A stretch of 64,000 nt of DNA from Gordionus sp. m RMFG-2023 (Eukaryota; Nematomorpha; Gordioida; Chordodea; Parachordodidae), in NCBI RefSeq assembly GCF_954871325.1, contig NC_088776.1, positions 37,682,508 through 37,746,507 on the forward strand. Reading direction: 5' to 3'. The notes below the pieces were generated by a model. The model was given only the letters and a program-made list of their open reading frames with translations, made no database searches and had not been told where the DNA came from. This document shows, piece by piece, positions 51,199 through 62,116 of this stretch (positions are counted from its first letter, which is position 1; each line of letters begins with the position of its first letter). Made by a program: the position numbers and the translations under genes.

Positions 51199-51689
51199 TT
51201 TGATCAATAACGCCAGCAATATGTTCCTTACAAACTTTCTACTATTTTTCGATTCTAAACCTACTCATTAATTCAAAGAAACCTCTATTTTTTAAATTTA
51301 TTTTATATTTTTCACATGTATTTACACCTAAATACAAAAAAAGCGCTATCCAATATTTATTCTGGTTTCCTAAGAATATATTTTTATATATGTATTTAAC
51401 GCCCTCTTATGGATATAAATTTGTTAAATTTTGTTATTGAAAAATAAAATTTAAGTTGTAATAAGCTAGTAAATATCTTTTTTTTCCAATAATATTAAGT
51501 AAAAATAGAATTTTAAAATATTTGATATTTAATATCAATTTTTTAATTAATTAAAAATTGATTTATGTAAAATAAAAAAATGTTTTTGAAAAATTTTTTT
51601 TAAAAGATATTATATCATCAAATTATGATTGAATATTATTAATTGCTTTTTAACAAGACAGTTTAGCAAGAAAGTATTTAGTCATACCG
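51199..51689 (+). mobile_element. Terminal segment of the MULE, left end
   Basis: The ~490-bp segment ends GTATTTAGTCATACC(G) at 51689 and matches 33291-33782. The adjoining ATTTTTATT at 51690-51698 is the reverse complement of AATAAAAAT next to the other terminus. The sequence outside is gypsy-like gag on the minus strand. Confidence 0.85.
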
Positions 51690-51698
51690 ATTTTTATT

Positions 51699-52794
51699 GT
51701 CACGATCGTAAAATTGTTGATCCACGTTGTATCTATTATAACCTCTAAAATTTTGAAACAGTTGTCTGTTGTGGTTTTTGAAATCATTAAAAGGCTTGTA
51801 ATTTTTATTAAATCTATTATTATTGTTACCTCTTGTGTCGTGATTATTGAAAGGAATATAAGGACTTTCCCATTTATTTTGATCATGAAATCTGTCATAG
51901 TTTCCTCTTGGAAAATTATAGTTAGTCTGCCATGGTTGTTAACTGATGTTTGTAATTATTATCATAATGTCTATTGCTCTCAGTATATGGCATCATCTGG
52001 GTATTATCATATCTAGTATTAGTTGGTTTTTGTTCGTAAACTTTCTTATTTTGTCTTACTCCCTCCAAATGTTTTAGATCAGAGTGTGTTATATTTTTGA
52101 TATCATTCTTATGTATAGATGTTTCAATGTCAGTTTCGTCTAACTCTTTGCCTATCTTTATAATGTCATCTAAAATGAGTAAATCTTTAATTCTGTATTT
52201 AATTTCTTTAGATGAGCTTGATACCTTTATTTTTTCTAAAACCCTGACGTATCCGATAAAATTGCAGTCCATATTGAGCTGACAAATACGTGTAACCCAA
52301 TCTAAAAACTTTCGCTTTCTTTTTGAACCGCTGCATTGAATTCACTAATTTTTTTGTTTCGAATCTTGGCAGGCTATAATAATCTAAGTTTGTTGATAAG
52401 TGTCAATGATTTCTTGAGATCGGATTCAGTGCATATCAATTGTAGTTTAGAAAATATGTTATCTGGTAAATTATGTAGTAAGATCGTGGCGTTATTGTCA
52501 TCTGTGCTGTTATTATTTTTAAAATTAAGTTCAATTTTAGTTAAATATGTATCAATGTTTCCTATATATTTAGGAAATTCTCATTTATATAATATAGTAT
52601 CATTAGAAACAGTGAGTTTTTTATCGTCCACCATATTTAATTAATTGTAAAAAATAAAATTCTTCATGTTTTTTTTTATATAATTAAGTTATTTTATTTT
52701 TAGAAATGTGTAATAATTAAATATGAAATTCATCTTTACATTTTAATAAAATTTTAATTTATAAAGAAATTTACAAAGATAGCCGCTGCCACCA
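51699..52794 (-). mobile_element. Old Ty3/gypsy-like element: leader and gag half
   Basis: Fossil gag region on the minus strand. It is recognisable by its position just inside a 5' LTR, a helical coding region with a DWVTRICQL segment, and an Asn/Tyr/Arg-rich tail typical of nucleocapsid-like ends without obvious CCHC knuckles. A TGGTGGCAGCGG stretch next to the LTR is a candidate primer-binding site. The element is broken in several places and is cut by the MULE terminus at 51689. Confidence 0.75.
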
Positions 52795-53094
52795 TGTTAA
52801 GGTTGGCAGGGAGAAAAACAAAATTAAGAAAGTGTTTTAAAATTTTTATTTTATTTTATTTATTTAAAATTATTTTAACTACACAATATATTTTCACGTT
52901 TATATAGTTTTTAAAAATCAATTTATATAGAAAATCTATTTAATAATTTATATAATCAAACTATTGTGTTAATATTATAAAACGAGCCCGTAAGGTTAAT
53001 ATAAAGAATAAAAAAATTCAATCCGTAAGGTTAATATTGAGTTAATAGATAGCGGAAAAAATATTTTAAAAAAATCAATCAGGACATCTCAACA
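52795..53094 (-). repeat. 5' LTR of the gypsy-like element
   Basis: 300 bp with the same TGTTGAGATG...CCTTAACA ends as 42176-42479, on the minus strand. The flanking 5 bp at 53095-53099 are AATAT, i.e. ATATT in the element's orientation, the same as the bases after the other LTR. Confidence 0.9.
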
Positions 53095-53107
53095 AATATA
53101 TTAATAT

Positions 53108-53215
53108 AAAACCCGGCCGAAGGCCGGGCAAAAGTGGGGCAAAATAAGGGGTATGGGGGCGAAGACCCCCATAAAAAAAATTTTAGTTGAGCCCCCTGAG
53201 ATTGTAAAGGCTAGC
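53108..53215 (-). mobile_element. Loose end of the 53815-type hAT
   Basis: CGGCCGAAGGCCGGG and GGGGGCGAAGACCCCC palindromic patches are arranged as the reverse of 53850-53935 in the hAT downstream. A GCCCCCTGAGATTGTAAA segment next to it also occurs in the MITE at 39379. Boundaries are unclear. Confidence 0.55.
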
Positions 53216-53329
53216 TTTTTATAAAATGTATGTATATATATATATGTGCGATGTAAGAGATAAAAAAAAGAGATATAAAATAAATGTTAAAATAGTTTTG
53301 CGTTTAAACTTTTACGTAATTAACATAGT

Positions 53330-53410
53330 GCCCCGGGTATCTCTTAGTGGGGTATACTGAAAAAAAAGACTTTTCAGCTTCAGTCCCACTAAGATTTGTG
53401 TAGCATGCAA
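53330..53410. repeat. Hairpin-forming sequence
   Basis: ATCTCTTAGTGGG on the left mirrors CCCACTAAGAT on the right, with CTGAAAAAAAAGACTTTTCAG between, so a long stem is possible. Element type unknown. Confidence 0.5.
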
Positions 53411-53536
53411 AAATAAGGAAAAAAATTTTTTGAACATAAATTAATAAAAAAATTTCTATATAAAGGTAAAAAAAATTTTTATTATTACTATATTTATATT
53501 TTATTATATTCTCTTATCATTAATATACCCATAACC

Positions 53537-53737
53537 ATGGCCGTTGATGATATTCTATTTGAATTAACGGAAAACCCCGAAGTTGATTATTTTCGTGGGT
53601 CCAACTCAGGGGACGTCTTCTTCCAATTCTATACTTTAAAAGAAATGCTGAAATATTATGAATCTTTAAATGGGAAATTTCATGTTTTTAGCAACACTGA
53701 ATTTATTGAAATCTTATGTATTTTTGTTAAAATATAA
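53537..53737 (+). CDS. Unrecognised small ORF, 66 codons
   Basis: ATG lies in a good context (ACCATGGCC). The product begins MAVDDILFELTENPEVDYFR and is acidic with aromatic residues, unlike the Ile/Lys/Asn-rich chance frames around it. It ends in AT-rich sequence about 77 bp before the target duplication of the hAT at 53815. It may be a first exon or a scrap of an unknown element. No family was recognised. Confidence 0.3.
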   Translation: MAVDDILFELTENPEVDYFRGSNSGDVFFQFYTLKEMLKYYESLNGKFHVFSNTEFIEILCIFVKI

Positions 53738-54211
53738 ATCATAATGTATTTTGGAAACATTATTAATAAACGATTTACAAAGTTATTAATGGATGTTAAA
53801 CCCACTGAGTTACCCAGTGGCGTATCCAGGATTTTCTTATGGGGTGGGAAAAATTTTTTGGGGGGCTTCGCCCACAAACCCCCCTTATCTGGCCTTCAGC
53901 CAGCTTTTCCCCGGCCTTCGGCCGGGTCTTATGTTTTAGCTATTCCATTAAATTATTCATAATTTAATAATATTTATATTTATATTATTTACTAATTCGT
54001 GCTAATGGATATTACAAGCCTATTTTTTTATTATTTTTAGTTAGGTATATTATATTTAATAAAGTATTTTAAATGTAAAGTTAAAATAAATTTTAATGTC
54101 ATTTTTTTTATAAAATTTGCTTTAAAGCTACCCTTAACTTAAATTCTCATACAATATTAGTATAATATAATTTTTTTATTGAAAATATTAATAGTAGTGT
54201 GTATAAAATAT

Positions 54212-54433
54212 TAATGTTGTTAAACGGCTCGTTTTGAGCCGATTTTTAAAAACGGCTAACTCAATATTTTCGTCAGAAAAATATTAACTAAGCCTCGAAA
54301 TTTCGATACTATATGTCTAGACCTTTGCTTCTTCTATGAGCAAAATTTTCAGACTTGCATAATTATTTCCTGGATAAATAATTGAGTTAGCCGTTTTTAA
54401 AAATCGGTTCAAAACGAGGCGTTTAACAAAACT
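54212..54433. mobile_element. Inverted-repeat MITE, AGTGTTGTTAAAC family, copy 2
   Basis: ATGTTGTTAAACGGCTCG on the left and CGAGGCGTTTAACA on the right. The inner arms are GCCGATTTTTAAAAACGGCT and its inverse, so the whole element can form a long hairpin. It is flanked by exact 9-bp ATAAAATAT copies (54203-54211 and 54434-54442). It shares ends and inner arms with 11022-11188. Confidence 0.85.
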
Positions 54434-54571
54434 ATAAAATATTGACTAGAAATTAATTTAAAAAACAAGTTTTTTTAAACTTCTTATCAAATACAGTATT
54501 ATACAAAGTTTTCTATTAAATACTATAATTATAATGTGATTTTTAATTTTCGTGAGAATGTTGCCAATTCA

Positions 54572-55410
54572 TCAAGAATTTTGTTTGTCGTTGGAACCAA
54601 ATCTCTGTGGATATTTAACAGAGCTAACCCATTTAGCCGAGATTCGGAAGTAGTACTTCATAATTATGTTTTCAACCTTCTTAAGTTGGAAAGTCCTTAC
54701 ATTCGTACCTGTTATAATAGGCAAACATGGTAGAATATAAAACAACTTCAAAATATTAGGAATTTGAGCCAAGGTTTCTCTACACCGATTGAGCGCATCA
54801 ATAGCATGCTCAGGTAAAATAGCTAAACGTAGTAAATATTTATACCACAATTCGAATTCACTAATTAAATTTATTTCAGTATCAATATCATAGGAATAAA
54901 ATTTTGCTAAATATTTAATTTTACCAATAGTGGCATTAGAAAACCAAGATGGATCTTTGGGTATTAAAACTTGAAGATTGCTAAAGACTTGTTTTTTATC
55001 TAAAAACCGTACTTTTATTTGCAAAAAGTATCTAAGAATGGGATTAAAGTAGATATTTTATAATATTCTTCAGTTGAGTCAATATTTATTTTACATCTCA
55101 ATAATTGGCCAGGTGCTAGACGAGGTTTAATTAGTGTTATATCATAAAATTTAGCCTTCGATTCAACGTCTATATAAATATTATGAAAATATTCATCTAC
55201 ATTCATTCTTATTGTATCAACCTGTTCATATATATTTTCCCCCAAATCAATAACCTGAACCAAATCTAAATTTGGTTTTTGTAAATATCTACAAAGTAGT
55301 GAGCTATAGGAAAATAATTTATTGATGCAACTAGCAGCAATGATAAACTCTGATTGATCAATTGAATTCAATAATGATATCGCTTCTGACGACACATTAC
55401 TTTTTTTCAT
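54572..55410 (-). pseudogene. hAT transposase C-terminal half (ZMYM1-like)
   Basis: Two open pieces on the minus strand. 55410-55015 gives KKSNVSSEAISLLNSIDQSE, then INKLFSYSSLLCRYLQKPNL and EEYYKISTLIPFLDTF. 55024-54572 gives FYSYDIDTEINLISEFELWY and IPNILKLFYILPCLPIITGT followed by a degraded NVRTF segment. They align throughout with 13387-14271 (SEASKLLD, INKLFNYTTILC, EEYYKINVFIPLLDTF, NILKLLYILATLPIST). The two pieces overlap by 10 bases in different frames, so there is one frame change between them. The final dimerisation motif is altered in the NERTFS region. The N-terminal half is missing from the element. Confidence 0.8.
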
Positions 55411-55880
55411 GCTCAGCCTTATTTAACTTTTGTATTTCTATTTCTTCTGTTCTACAAAATCGAAATAAAAATAAAATATTTAAAAAATTATAGATATTTA
55501 TTAATAATTAATATTAAAAATACTTATTAATTCTAACTTACTAATAATTTTGAATTTAATAAAATAATTATATATAATAATAAACTAAATTACCATTTGA
55601 TTTCAATCTCTTTGACTTAAAATTTTTCCATTTTATTAATATTTTTGAATAATGTTAATGTACTCACAAGGAAAGGAAATTTTAATAAAATATATTTATA
55701 AAAAATAAGATTTATGTTGGAAAATTGTTATTCAAATATTTGTAAAATTTTGATTGGGGGGGGGGGGGGGGGGTAAAATTTTTATTAGCTTAAAATGATA
55801 TTTAAGAAAACAGTTAAATTTGCGATGGGGGCGGGGAATTTCCCCCTTTCCCCCTCATTGGTTACGCGCCTGGAGTTACC

Positions 55881-56006
55881 TGTTGGGTTTGGGGCTACGA
55901 CCGCGAGTGGTTCTACCGTGGGATATGGAGTGGGATCGGCAGAATTCGTGGGACCGGGATTTTCAGGTTGGTTGACGTTGGGACCGGTTTTTATCTTAGT
56001 CATCAT
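55881..56006 (-). CDS. Unrecognised proline-rich N-terminus, cut by the hAT
   Basis: The minus frame starts MMTKIKTGPNVNQPENPGP and continues with PTVEPLAVVAPNPTG. Its GC and Pro/Asn/Thr content is quite unlike the surrounding AT-rich DNA. The frame runs into the hAT right end at 55872. It could be the beginning of an unknown host gene or of another element. No domain recognised. Confidence 0.35.
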
Positions 56007-56339
56007 CCAGGATAATTTTAGTAATTTACTTTATTGTTTAAATGTCACAATTCACAAAATAATAAAACTACGCACAATAATTATTCATAAAAGAAATGTA
56101 TTTTAAATTTCACAAAAAAAATATTTAATCCAGAGAAAAAGGTATTTTTCCAACCTTTATAATTTTTGAAACAAAGAGAGAAAAAAAAATAGGTTGGAAA
56201 GGTATAACATCTATTTCATAACAAAAAAAAGAAGATGGGAAAACAAAAGAAGCGTAAAGAAAGAAATAAGTTATACGGGACAAGTGGGGAGATAGAACAT
56301 AACACTACCATATAGATTTCCCAAGTAAAGCGGAGACTT

Positions 56340-57640
56340 AACTGACGTGACATTTTACGAAGAGCATATCATCTGATTCTGTTAAGATATTATTTGCTAA
56401 TTTAACAGATGATGTGTATGATAAAATTAAATCCATATGTTCGAACATTGAAATCTTGTACCTTAACTTAATAATAAAAAAACTTAGATATTTAATACCT
56501 ACACAAGATATAAACATTATAATTAATAAATTTAATCTAACCTCCCAAGGCACAAAGAAAAAATTTTTTGAATGGATTTTAGGATTAAAACTTAGTAGAC
56601 AATACGTTTTTCCTAATGATAATCGTATTAAAGAAAAACTTAGGACATCTACTTTAAATGATAACACAAAACATAAATTAAGCAAAGATATTAATTTAAC
56701 CTTAATTGAAATGGTGAATATAGGGAGAAATAGATAATATTATTATTAAATTGGAAAATGACAACGTAAATTATGTGAATAATGATTAAAAAAACTTAAT
56801 AAAAATAGAGATGTTAATACTAGAAATAATGAACATAAGAGTTTAGTTAAATCTTCTTATAACCAAAATACTTTTGATAATACTTTTCCTAGATACAATT
56901 ACAGGAATGAGATAATAATTATTATAGACCATGACAATTTTAGAAACAACTTTAGACAAAATTATGGTAACAGATATAATAATAATTATAATAGGAATAG
57001 GAATTACGATAATAACAATTTTAGACCATGACAATTATAACAACAGTAACTTAAGAAACCATCGTCAATATAATGACAATAATTCAAATAATTATGGTAG
57101 AAACAATATATTGCATAATAATAATCAGAGGAAACAGATCCAACACGATGATCAAAATCGCAATAATTACCAATCCTATAATAACAACTCAAGTAATTAT
57201 GGAGGAAACAACAGGTAGCATGATTACAACCAGAGAAAGCAATTACAATATAATGACCAAAATCAATATAATAACAACAATTGTAACATGAATATTGAAG
57301 AAATTGTTGAAAATAAAGTCGATACTACAAAAGATAATAATGCTAATGATCTTAACGTTAATAACTTAATTGAGAACATACTTAATGATAATGCTTTTAT
57401 GACTACTTTAAAATTAAATGTTGTTACAACAACGATACAAGTCGATATATACTCTAAATTCACTATCATACCTCACGAAATGGCTAAAATAATTGGCATT
57501 AGAGAAATTAAAAAATCTAAGTTGCAACTTACCGCCTACGATGAAAATATAATTAAATGGATTAACGCCTTCAAAAATATCTTGAACAATTTATAACAAA
57601 CATTGACTGACATTAATTACGAAGATGAAATATTAAAATT
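56340..57640 (+). mobile_element. Second Ty3/gypsy-like fossil: gag and protease part
   Basis: The plus-strand pieces are a helical gag-like region (56414-56737), an Asn/Tyr/Arg-rich tail (about 56880-57290) and a retropepsin-like start (57288-57596) with the KFTIIPHEMAKIIGI segment equivalent to the protease N-terminus at 33960. No reverse transcriptase follows and no LTR pair was found. It is broken in several places and diverged from the 33783 element, so it is a separate, old and partial copy. Confidence 0.7.
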
Positions 57641-57889
57641 GATAAGATTGTGAATCCAAATCAACTAAAGGACCTAAAAATAGCAATGTCAAACTATATT
57701 TAAGAAGAGATGCTTAACCCAAAATTAGGGATATGATAGACTTACGCCAAATGGCGTATTAGCAAGAAATAAATGTTATATTTTTTCTTTCTTATTTATA
57801 CGCATTTTCCCAATCGATAAAAAAGTTACGAAAATTTAACGAATTATTTAAAATTTGTATTTATAATAAAATGGATGTATAAATAATAT

Positions 57890-58480
57890 CGTGGACGAAA
57901 TTTAGTAAACTATAAAGCAATATAAAAATTTTAAATACATTAATCTTTATATATCAGATTTTAGAATGTCACCAAAAATAATACCTTACTTATTTCCCAA
58001 TATTTAGTAAACTATAAAGCAATATAAAAATTTAAAATACATCAATCTTTATATATCAGATTTTAGAATGTCACCAAAAAGTACTACCATAGTAATACCT
58101 TTTTAAAATACATAAATCTTTATATATCAGATTTTAGAATGTCACCAAAAAGTACTACCATAGTAATACCTTTTTAAAATACATAAATCTTTATATATCA
58201 GATTTTAGAATATCAAAAAGTACTAATAGTAATACCTTACTTATATCCCAATATTTAGTAAACTATAAAGCAATATAAAAATTTAAAATACATAAGATTT
58301 TAGAATGTCACCAAAATGTACTACCATAGTAATACCTTTTTAAAATACATAAATCTTTATATATCAGATTTTAGAATGTCACCAAAAAGTACTACCATAG
58401 TAATACCTTACTTATTTCCCAATATTTAGTAAACTAGAAAGCAATATAAAAATTTAAATTACATAAATTTTAAGATTGCT
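57890..58480. repeat. ~90-170-bp tandem array
   Basis: Units contain AATACATAAATCTTTATATA, TCAGATTTTAGAATGTCACC and AGTACTACCATAGTAATACC. Some also carry TTTAGTAAACTATAAAGCAA. About five units in short and long forms. Confidence 0.85.
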
Positions 58481-58519
58481 ATGAATTAGGAAATTTAGAA
58501 TGATTGAGTAAAGAATAAA

Positions 58520-59135
58520 TCTTACCTTGCGCTTCAAATTTACAAACAATTTCTCATTTTTTATATAAATTTTTTTATTGAATTTATGTTGAAATTTATA
58601 AATTATATTGTATGTCTTATTTTAAAGGTTACCTGGGAACATTAAAGTTCTTACCTTGTGATGACTTATTCTATAAAATTGACACACAACAATCCCTATC
58701 AAGCTTCAAATCTACAAACAATTGCTCATTTTTTATACAATTTTTTTTATTGAATTTATGTTGAAATTTATAAATTATATTGTATGTCTTATTTTAAAGG
58801 TTACCTGGGAACATTAAAGTTCTTACCTTGTGATGACTTATTCTATAAAATTGACACACAACAATCCCTATCAAGCTTCAAATCTACAAACAATTGCTCA
58901 TTTTTTATACAATTTTTTTTATTGAATTTATGTTGAAATTTATAAATTATATTGTATGTCTTATTTTAAAGGTTACTTGGAAACATTAAAGATCTTACCT
59001 TGTGATGACTTATTCTATAAAATTAACACACAACAATCCCTAGTAAGCTTCAAATTTACAAACAATTACTCATTTTTTATATAAATTTTTTTATTGAATT
59101 TGTTGAAATTTATAAATTATATCTTTTGATATTAT
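58520..59135. repeat. ~173-bp tandem array, ~3.5 units
   Basis: Each unit contains CTTCAAATCTACAAACAATT, a TTTTTTTATTGAATTTATG stretch, GTATGTCTTATTTTAAAGG, then TTACCTGGGAACATTAAAG and CTTACCTTGTGATGACTTAT. The key segment recurs at about 58626, 58799 and 58971. The middle units are near identical. Confidence 0.9.
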
Positions 59136-59399
59136 TTTTTTAAATAGAGTTTAAAAAATAAATTTCTCTTAATGAGCTCCCATAATGTTTTTAATTAATT
59201 TACCTAAATTAATTTAATTTTAAAAATTTATGATTTGACATTTTTATTCATTTTATAAATGATTGTATTAACTTCAATAATATATTTCAATTTAATGAAT
59301 AAAATTGAGTATTTAATACTATATTTCGGGTATAAATTTTAATACTATATTTAATTGCGTCATTTAATACTATATTTCGATTTAACCCTTCACTAGAAA

Positions 59400-59830
59400 T
59401 GTTAAAAATCACTTAAACTTCAAAGGTGGAGTCTATTTTATCCCTAATACAAAATTAATAAAAAATTTTAGATTTAAATAAAAAATTAAATTTGTAGGCA
59501 AAATTCTCCTAAAAATAACTTAAATATTTTACCACAAAAAAATTAAATTTGTGTGCAAAATCTCCTAAAAATAACTTAAATATTTTACCACAAAAAAAAT
59601 TAAATTTATAGTCAAAATTCTCCTAAAATATGCGGAATTAATAATTCCTATATTTTACCACAAAAAAATAAAATTTGTAGGAAAAATTCTCCAAAAAATA
59701 ACTATATTTTACCACAAAAAAAATTAAATTTGTATGCAAAATTCTCCTAAATATAACTTAAATATGCGGAATTAATAATTCCTATATTTTACCATAAAAA
59801 ATTTATAGGCAAAAATAAAAAAATTTAAAA
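59400..59830. repeat. ~65-bp AT-rich tandem array
   Basis: Repeated AAAATTCTCCTAAAAATAAC, ATATTTTACCACAAAAAAA and TTAAATTTGTAGGCA, with some units carrying ATGCGGAATTAATAATTCC. About six irregular units, followed by a 10-base C tract near 59861. Confidence 0.8.
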
Positions 59831-59869
59831 AAAATCATCAAAAAATAAAAATAATATAACCCCCCCCCC

Positions 59870-60276
59870 CCTTCCGAGAGTGTTAACACTTTATTAAAAC
59901 TTATTTGGTGGCAATTTTTTTTAGATATTCATGTTATATACTAAATTTTTAATATAGTCATTTTGGAGTTGATGATTTAAAAAAAAAGGATTAATTCAGA
60001 TTTTAAAAAAATCTCCAAATTTATTTTTAGAATGTGGGAAAAATTGTATTAGCAATACAAATTAATCAAAGTAAAATAATAATTGGGATGATAATATGGT
60101 GTTGTAATGAAATGTATATAAAAATGGTATGATTAAAAAAGATATCTTTGTAGTCTATATATCTATTTATAATATGTTAAAATAGGATAAATAAATAAAA
60201 AATATGCATAAAAACAAGAAAAATACAATCAACTAAAATACTTTTGGTAAAAAATATAAAATATCAACATTTGTAA
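59870..60276. other. No gene recognised
   Basis: AT-rich 3' flank of the OTU gene remnant. No repeat or frame assigned. Confidence 0.4.
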
Positions 60277-60400
60277 TTAATCTTCAAAATCAATAACATT
60301 TATAAAATGGGATTCAGAATAGTTAATATAAATGTTTTGGTCAAATTTTTTTATATTTCCATCATCATATTTAAATGGTGGATACATTTGCCAGCAAAAT
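60277..60400 (-). pseudogene. OTU-type protease remnant, C-terminal part
   Basis: Minus-strand frame ending at TAA 60277-60279. It reads F-CWQMYPPFKYDDGNIKKF and then QNIYINYSESHFINVIDFED. The W-x-x-Y-x-P start, the I-Y-I-x-x strand and the x-x-HF-x-x-V ending are the usual end of OTU cysteine protease domains, the His being the catalytic histidine. It is separated from the rest of the domain (62333 onward) by the LTR element 60401-62327, whose 5-bp target duplication lies at both junctions. Confidence 0.75.
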
Positions 60401-60610
60401 TGAAAGAAACAAGTTATAAAAGAAGTTAAGTTTTTGTGTTTTAAATAAATTTTATTTCTACTTTTAAAAAATCAAATAATAATAATAATCATATGTATAA
60501 CAATCAACTGGTATATATATACTAAAACATTTCAATAGATATTTAAATTAATACTCAATTAACATCAATATAAATTATTTTACAAATTTGAATAAACAAC
60601 ACAATTAACA
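60401..60610 (-). repeat. 3' LTR of the TRIM-like element
   Basis: 210 bp beginning TGTTAATTG and ending TTTCA on the minus strand, next to the polypurine tract at 60611-60622. Confidence 0.9.
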
Positions 60611-60983
60611 TTCCCCTCCTCGACAAAGCATCAAGTTGCTGCTCGGTGGGCGCATAAGTCTATGTTTGAGTCGCGTGAGTCCATACGTTTTCGTAGGTTT
60701 GAAAATTTGCTGTACGTTATCATTATCATAAGGAATAATTGATCAAATTTGAATATATGGAATACGGAATAAAATTTTAAATTTGGAAAAAAAGAATTTG
60801 GAATAAAAATTTCGGAATATGGAATGATAAATATGTAGAATTCCATAAGAATGATATTATATAAAAATTTTGGAATATGGAATGATAAATATGTAAGAAG
60901 GTTTTTGTTTAATTCTTAATGGTCTGAAAGGTATCTTACTATTTTCACTTATATCTACACTTCCCTCCTTACAAGAATTCTTA

Positions 60984-61441
60984 GGGTCATCTCAATAAAT
61001 TAGGTAGTCATCTCAATAGATTAGGCAGTCATATCAATAGATTAGGTAGTCATCTCAATAGATTAGGTAGTCATATCAATAAGTTAGGTAGTCATCTCAA
61101 GTCATCTCAATATATTAGGTAGTCATCTCAATAGATTAGGTAGTCATCTCAATAGATTAGGCAGTCATATCAATAGGTAGTCATCTCAATAGGTTGGGTA
61201 GTCATCTCAATAGGTAGTCATCTCAATAGATTAGGTAGTCATCTCAATAAGTTAGGTAGTCATATCAATAGGTAGTCATCTCAATAGATTAGGTAGTCAT
61301 CTCAATAGGTTAGGTAGTCATCTCAATAGGTAGTCATCTCAATAGATTAGGTAGTCATCTCAATAGGTTAGGTAGTCATCTCAATAGGTAATCATCTAAA
61401 TAGGTTAGGTAGTCATCTCAATAGGTTAGGTAGTCATCTCA
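60984..61441. repeat. ~21-22-bp minisatellite inside the TRIM-like element
   Basis: The core unit TAGGTAGTCATCTCAATAG is repeated about 20-22 times, with shorter units (AGGTAGTCATCTCAAT) and A/G variants at the AGATTAGG/AGGTTAGG position. It fills a quarter of the element interior. Confidence 0.95.
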
Positions 61442-62116
61442 TTCTAGTCCACCACCCAGAGCCAGGGCATTGTCCATAATTAGCATTAAGTTTATTGTCC
61501 ATTATAAAAAATTTACTTTAAGAAAATACTATATGTTTTAAGTTATGAATTTCATATCGAACAAAAAAATTATGTTCATCGTCAGGAATTAAATAATTCT
61601 ATGTCTTTAAATTTTATATCGTCAAAGCAAATCAAAAAAAAATCCTATGCTTTAATTTTGAGTCGTCAAAGGAAATTAGATAATTCAATCTCGTTGAATT
61701 TTAAGTCGTCAAAGGAAATTGGATAATTCATTAAATTTAAGTTTTTAAAGAAAACTAGATTATTTTGAATCTCTAATTTTAAGTTATAAAAAAAAATCAG
61801 TAATATTATGTCTTTATATATCAAAATAGATCAGAAAATACTATAACATGAAAAAAATGTGTAATTCGTATTCAATTTATAACTATAACTTGTAGCATAA
61901 TATGCGTATCAAAATATAAATTGGCGTAAAATTGTAAGTTTTAACTTTTACCTTTTGTATATGTATATATCAGAATAATATTTGACGATATATATTATTT
62001 TTTTTAAAAAAAACAAGTCATGTCCTTCGAATTTAATTTAATTTTTACTTTTTTTTTAATTTTAGGCAAATTTTTTCTTTTTTCTTTTTTTCTTACAAAA
62101 ACGTACCGGGGCGCCA

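Larger units (their letters stand above)
53815..55872 (-). mobile_element. hAT transposon with complete ends (ZMYM1-like), nested MITE
   Basis: The left end is CAGTGGCGTATCCAGG (53815). The right end, on the minus strand from 55872, is CAGGCGCGTAACCAATG. The exact 8-bp target duplication GAGTTACC lies at 53807-53814 and 55873-55880. A G/C-rich patch follows each end. The transposase is coded on the minus strand (55410-54530). A 222-bp MITE (54212-54433) with its own 9-bp duplication is inserted in the 3' part. The 18-20 base G homopolymer at 55755-55773 is a possible assembly weak point. Confidence 0.9.

Noticed and set aside
55755-55773. Long G homopolymer as a regulatory G-quadruplex
   Set aside because: It lies in the subterminal G/C tract typical of this hAT family and is likely length-unstable or an assembly artefact.
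56843-57291. Ile/Thr-rich open frames on both strands
   Set aside because: They are shadow readings of the Asn/Tyr/Arg-rich gag tail in AT-rich DNA.
33783-57640. An intact endogenous virus or envelope-bearing element
   Set aside because: Both gypsy-like pieces are broken, partial fossils. No envelope-like region was seen.
60984-61441. CRISPR-like array
   Set aside because: Units are contiguous 21-22-bp repeats with no unique spacers, inside a eukaryotic LTR element.
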